DNA from: Punica granatum
Taxonomy: Eukaryota > Streptophyta > Magnoliopsida > Myrtales > Lythraceae
Direction of reading: 5' to 3'
Assembly (NCBI RefSeq): GCF_007655135.1
Contig: NC_045131.1
Coordinates: 26,024,001 to 26,088,000 of the forward strand
Length of the DNA: 64,000 bases
Below, piece after piece: positions 63,349-64,000 of the stretch. The translations under genes and the position numbers were made by a program. The notes below the pieces were generated by a model, which did not search any database, was not told the origin of the DNA, and saw only the letters and a program-made list of their open reading frames with translations. Within the stretch, counting starts at the first letter, position 1; every line of letters starts with the position of its first letter.

Positions 63349-63684
63349 CTCGGTGGATATCGTCAACTCTGTTAGGCCCATACTTCTGTGGCAGACCACC
63401 TTTAGACAAATGCTGGAACTTTCAATTGAATGAAATGCATCATCTTTAAACAAATCTAAAATCTGAGTTCCTCTATTTGACAAGTGAGCCGAATCTTGTA
63501 GGCACCCTCATATTTACCGACCTGCATTTTGAAAAAGATGTCCGAACAGAAGAAGATGTTACGGAAAAAGGTTCTCTATTTATTGTTTGTCCCTTTTTTC
63601 TATTCAATGTACCATTAGAAGGACTCCTGGATCAGCAGCCTCTTCTTCATCAAGTACAGAATTTGGGGCATCTCTTACAGTCAC
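63349..63684 (-). CDS. Two candidate exons of an unrecognised gene (partial)
   Basis: On the minus strand, 63613-63684 has a good acceptor (TAGCAG) and donor (ATG|GTACAT) and reads VTVRDAPNSVLDEEEAADPG and on. Bases 63349-63412 have an acceptor (TTCCAG) and donor (GAG|GTAAGG) and read HLSKGGLPQKYGPNRVDDIH. The two are in phase with each other and have coding-like composition. The gene would begin beyond the right edge and end somewhere left of 63349; a frame at 63176-63310 with a hydrophobic helix may be its continuation or may be chance. I do not recognise the family. It could also be a gene fragment. Confidence 0.35.
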
Positions 63685-64000
63685 CTGCTAGAGAAATTTC
63701 GGCAGTTTATAACATGGAAATCGTAATGAAACCAGAGGAACTTCGAACTCGAACTTTGAAAATAAGCCCAGCTGCCAGCTCAAGGCTAAGAAAGTAATAC
63801 AAGCTATAAGACAAACATGATAAAGTTGGGTATGAGCCTAACTTACATTACATCCTTAGCTGCTTAAGAGTAGCTCTTCAATGGCAAGGAAGGAGTTCGG
63901 ACGAGTGCTAGAAGCTGAAGAAACAGATATTCAACTCGAAATCAATTACAATTGAAACGAGAAGATTTCAGCTTTCCTTGCCTCTTTACACAAATTTCAC

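Overview
The window is nuclear DNA of a flowering plant, most likely a eudicot. It has intron-rich plant genes with GT-AG splicing, long AT-rich intergenic DNA, MITEs, a Ty3 chromovirus, a tRNA-derived SINE and endogenous pararetrovirus copies. The species cannot be named from this sequence. I found no rRNA, no tRNA gene, no CRISPR array and no prokaryotic system.

The main structure is a segmental duplication. Bases 1-21580 (copy A, cut by the left edge) recur in the same order and orientation at 30592-52419 (copy B), differing at only a few bases per hundred by eye plus indels. Each copy holds, from left to right: a dead endogenous caulimovirid on the minus strand with its leader; a Helitron-like element of about 4 kb; about 4 kb of AT-rich dispersed repeats; a seven-exon ROP/RAC small GTPase gene (minus strand) with a 1.17 kb MULE-type element in intron 4; about 2.7 kb of unassigned DNA; a small single-exon gene for a one-pass membrane protein; and a 515 bp TIR element. 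The copies have since diverged. The ROP gene reads through in copy A but carries two frameshifts in copy B. Each copy also gained its own MITE, and there are private deletions, a foldback inversion and microsatellite changes.

Between the copies (21.6-29.6 kb) lie an intact ten-exon cucumisin-type subtilase (minus strand, 736 codons before the stop, complete catalytic residues) and two hAT-like elements (851 bp and 566 bp) with 8-bp target-site duplications. The duplication breakpoint sits 38 bp downstream of the subtilase stop in copy A, and inside a long-inverted-repeat element in copy B.

Right of copy B (52.4-64 kb) there is a degenerate Ty3 chromovirus with two LTRs but no reverse transcriptase, an intact intronless UDP-glycosyltransferase (453 aa, minus strand), a fragment of a CDR1/nepenthesin-type aspartic protease, a SINE with a perfect 16-bp target-site duplication, and two possible exons of an unrecognised minus-strand gene near the edge.

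The intact genes (ROP A, the small membrane protein genes, subtilase, UGT) do not form a pathway. I see no undescribed molecular system. What is of interest is the duplication with its natural before/after comparisons of transposon insertion, and the decay of one ROP copy.
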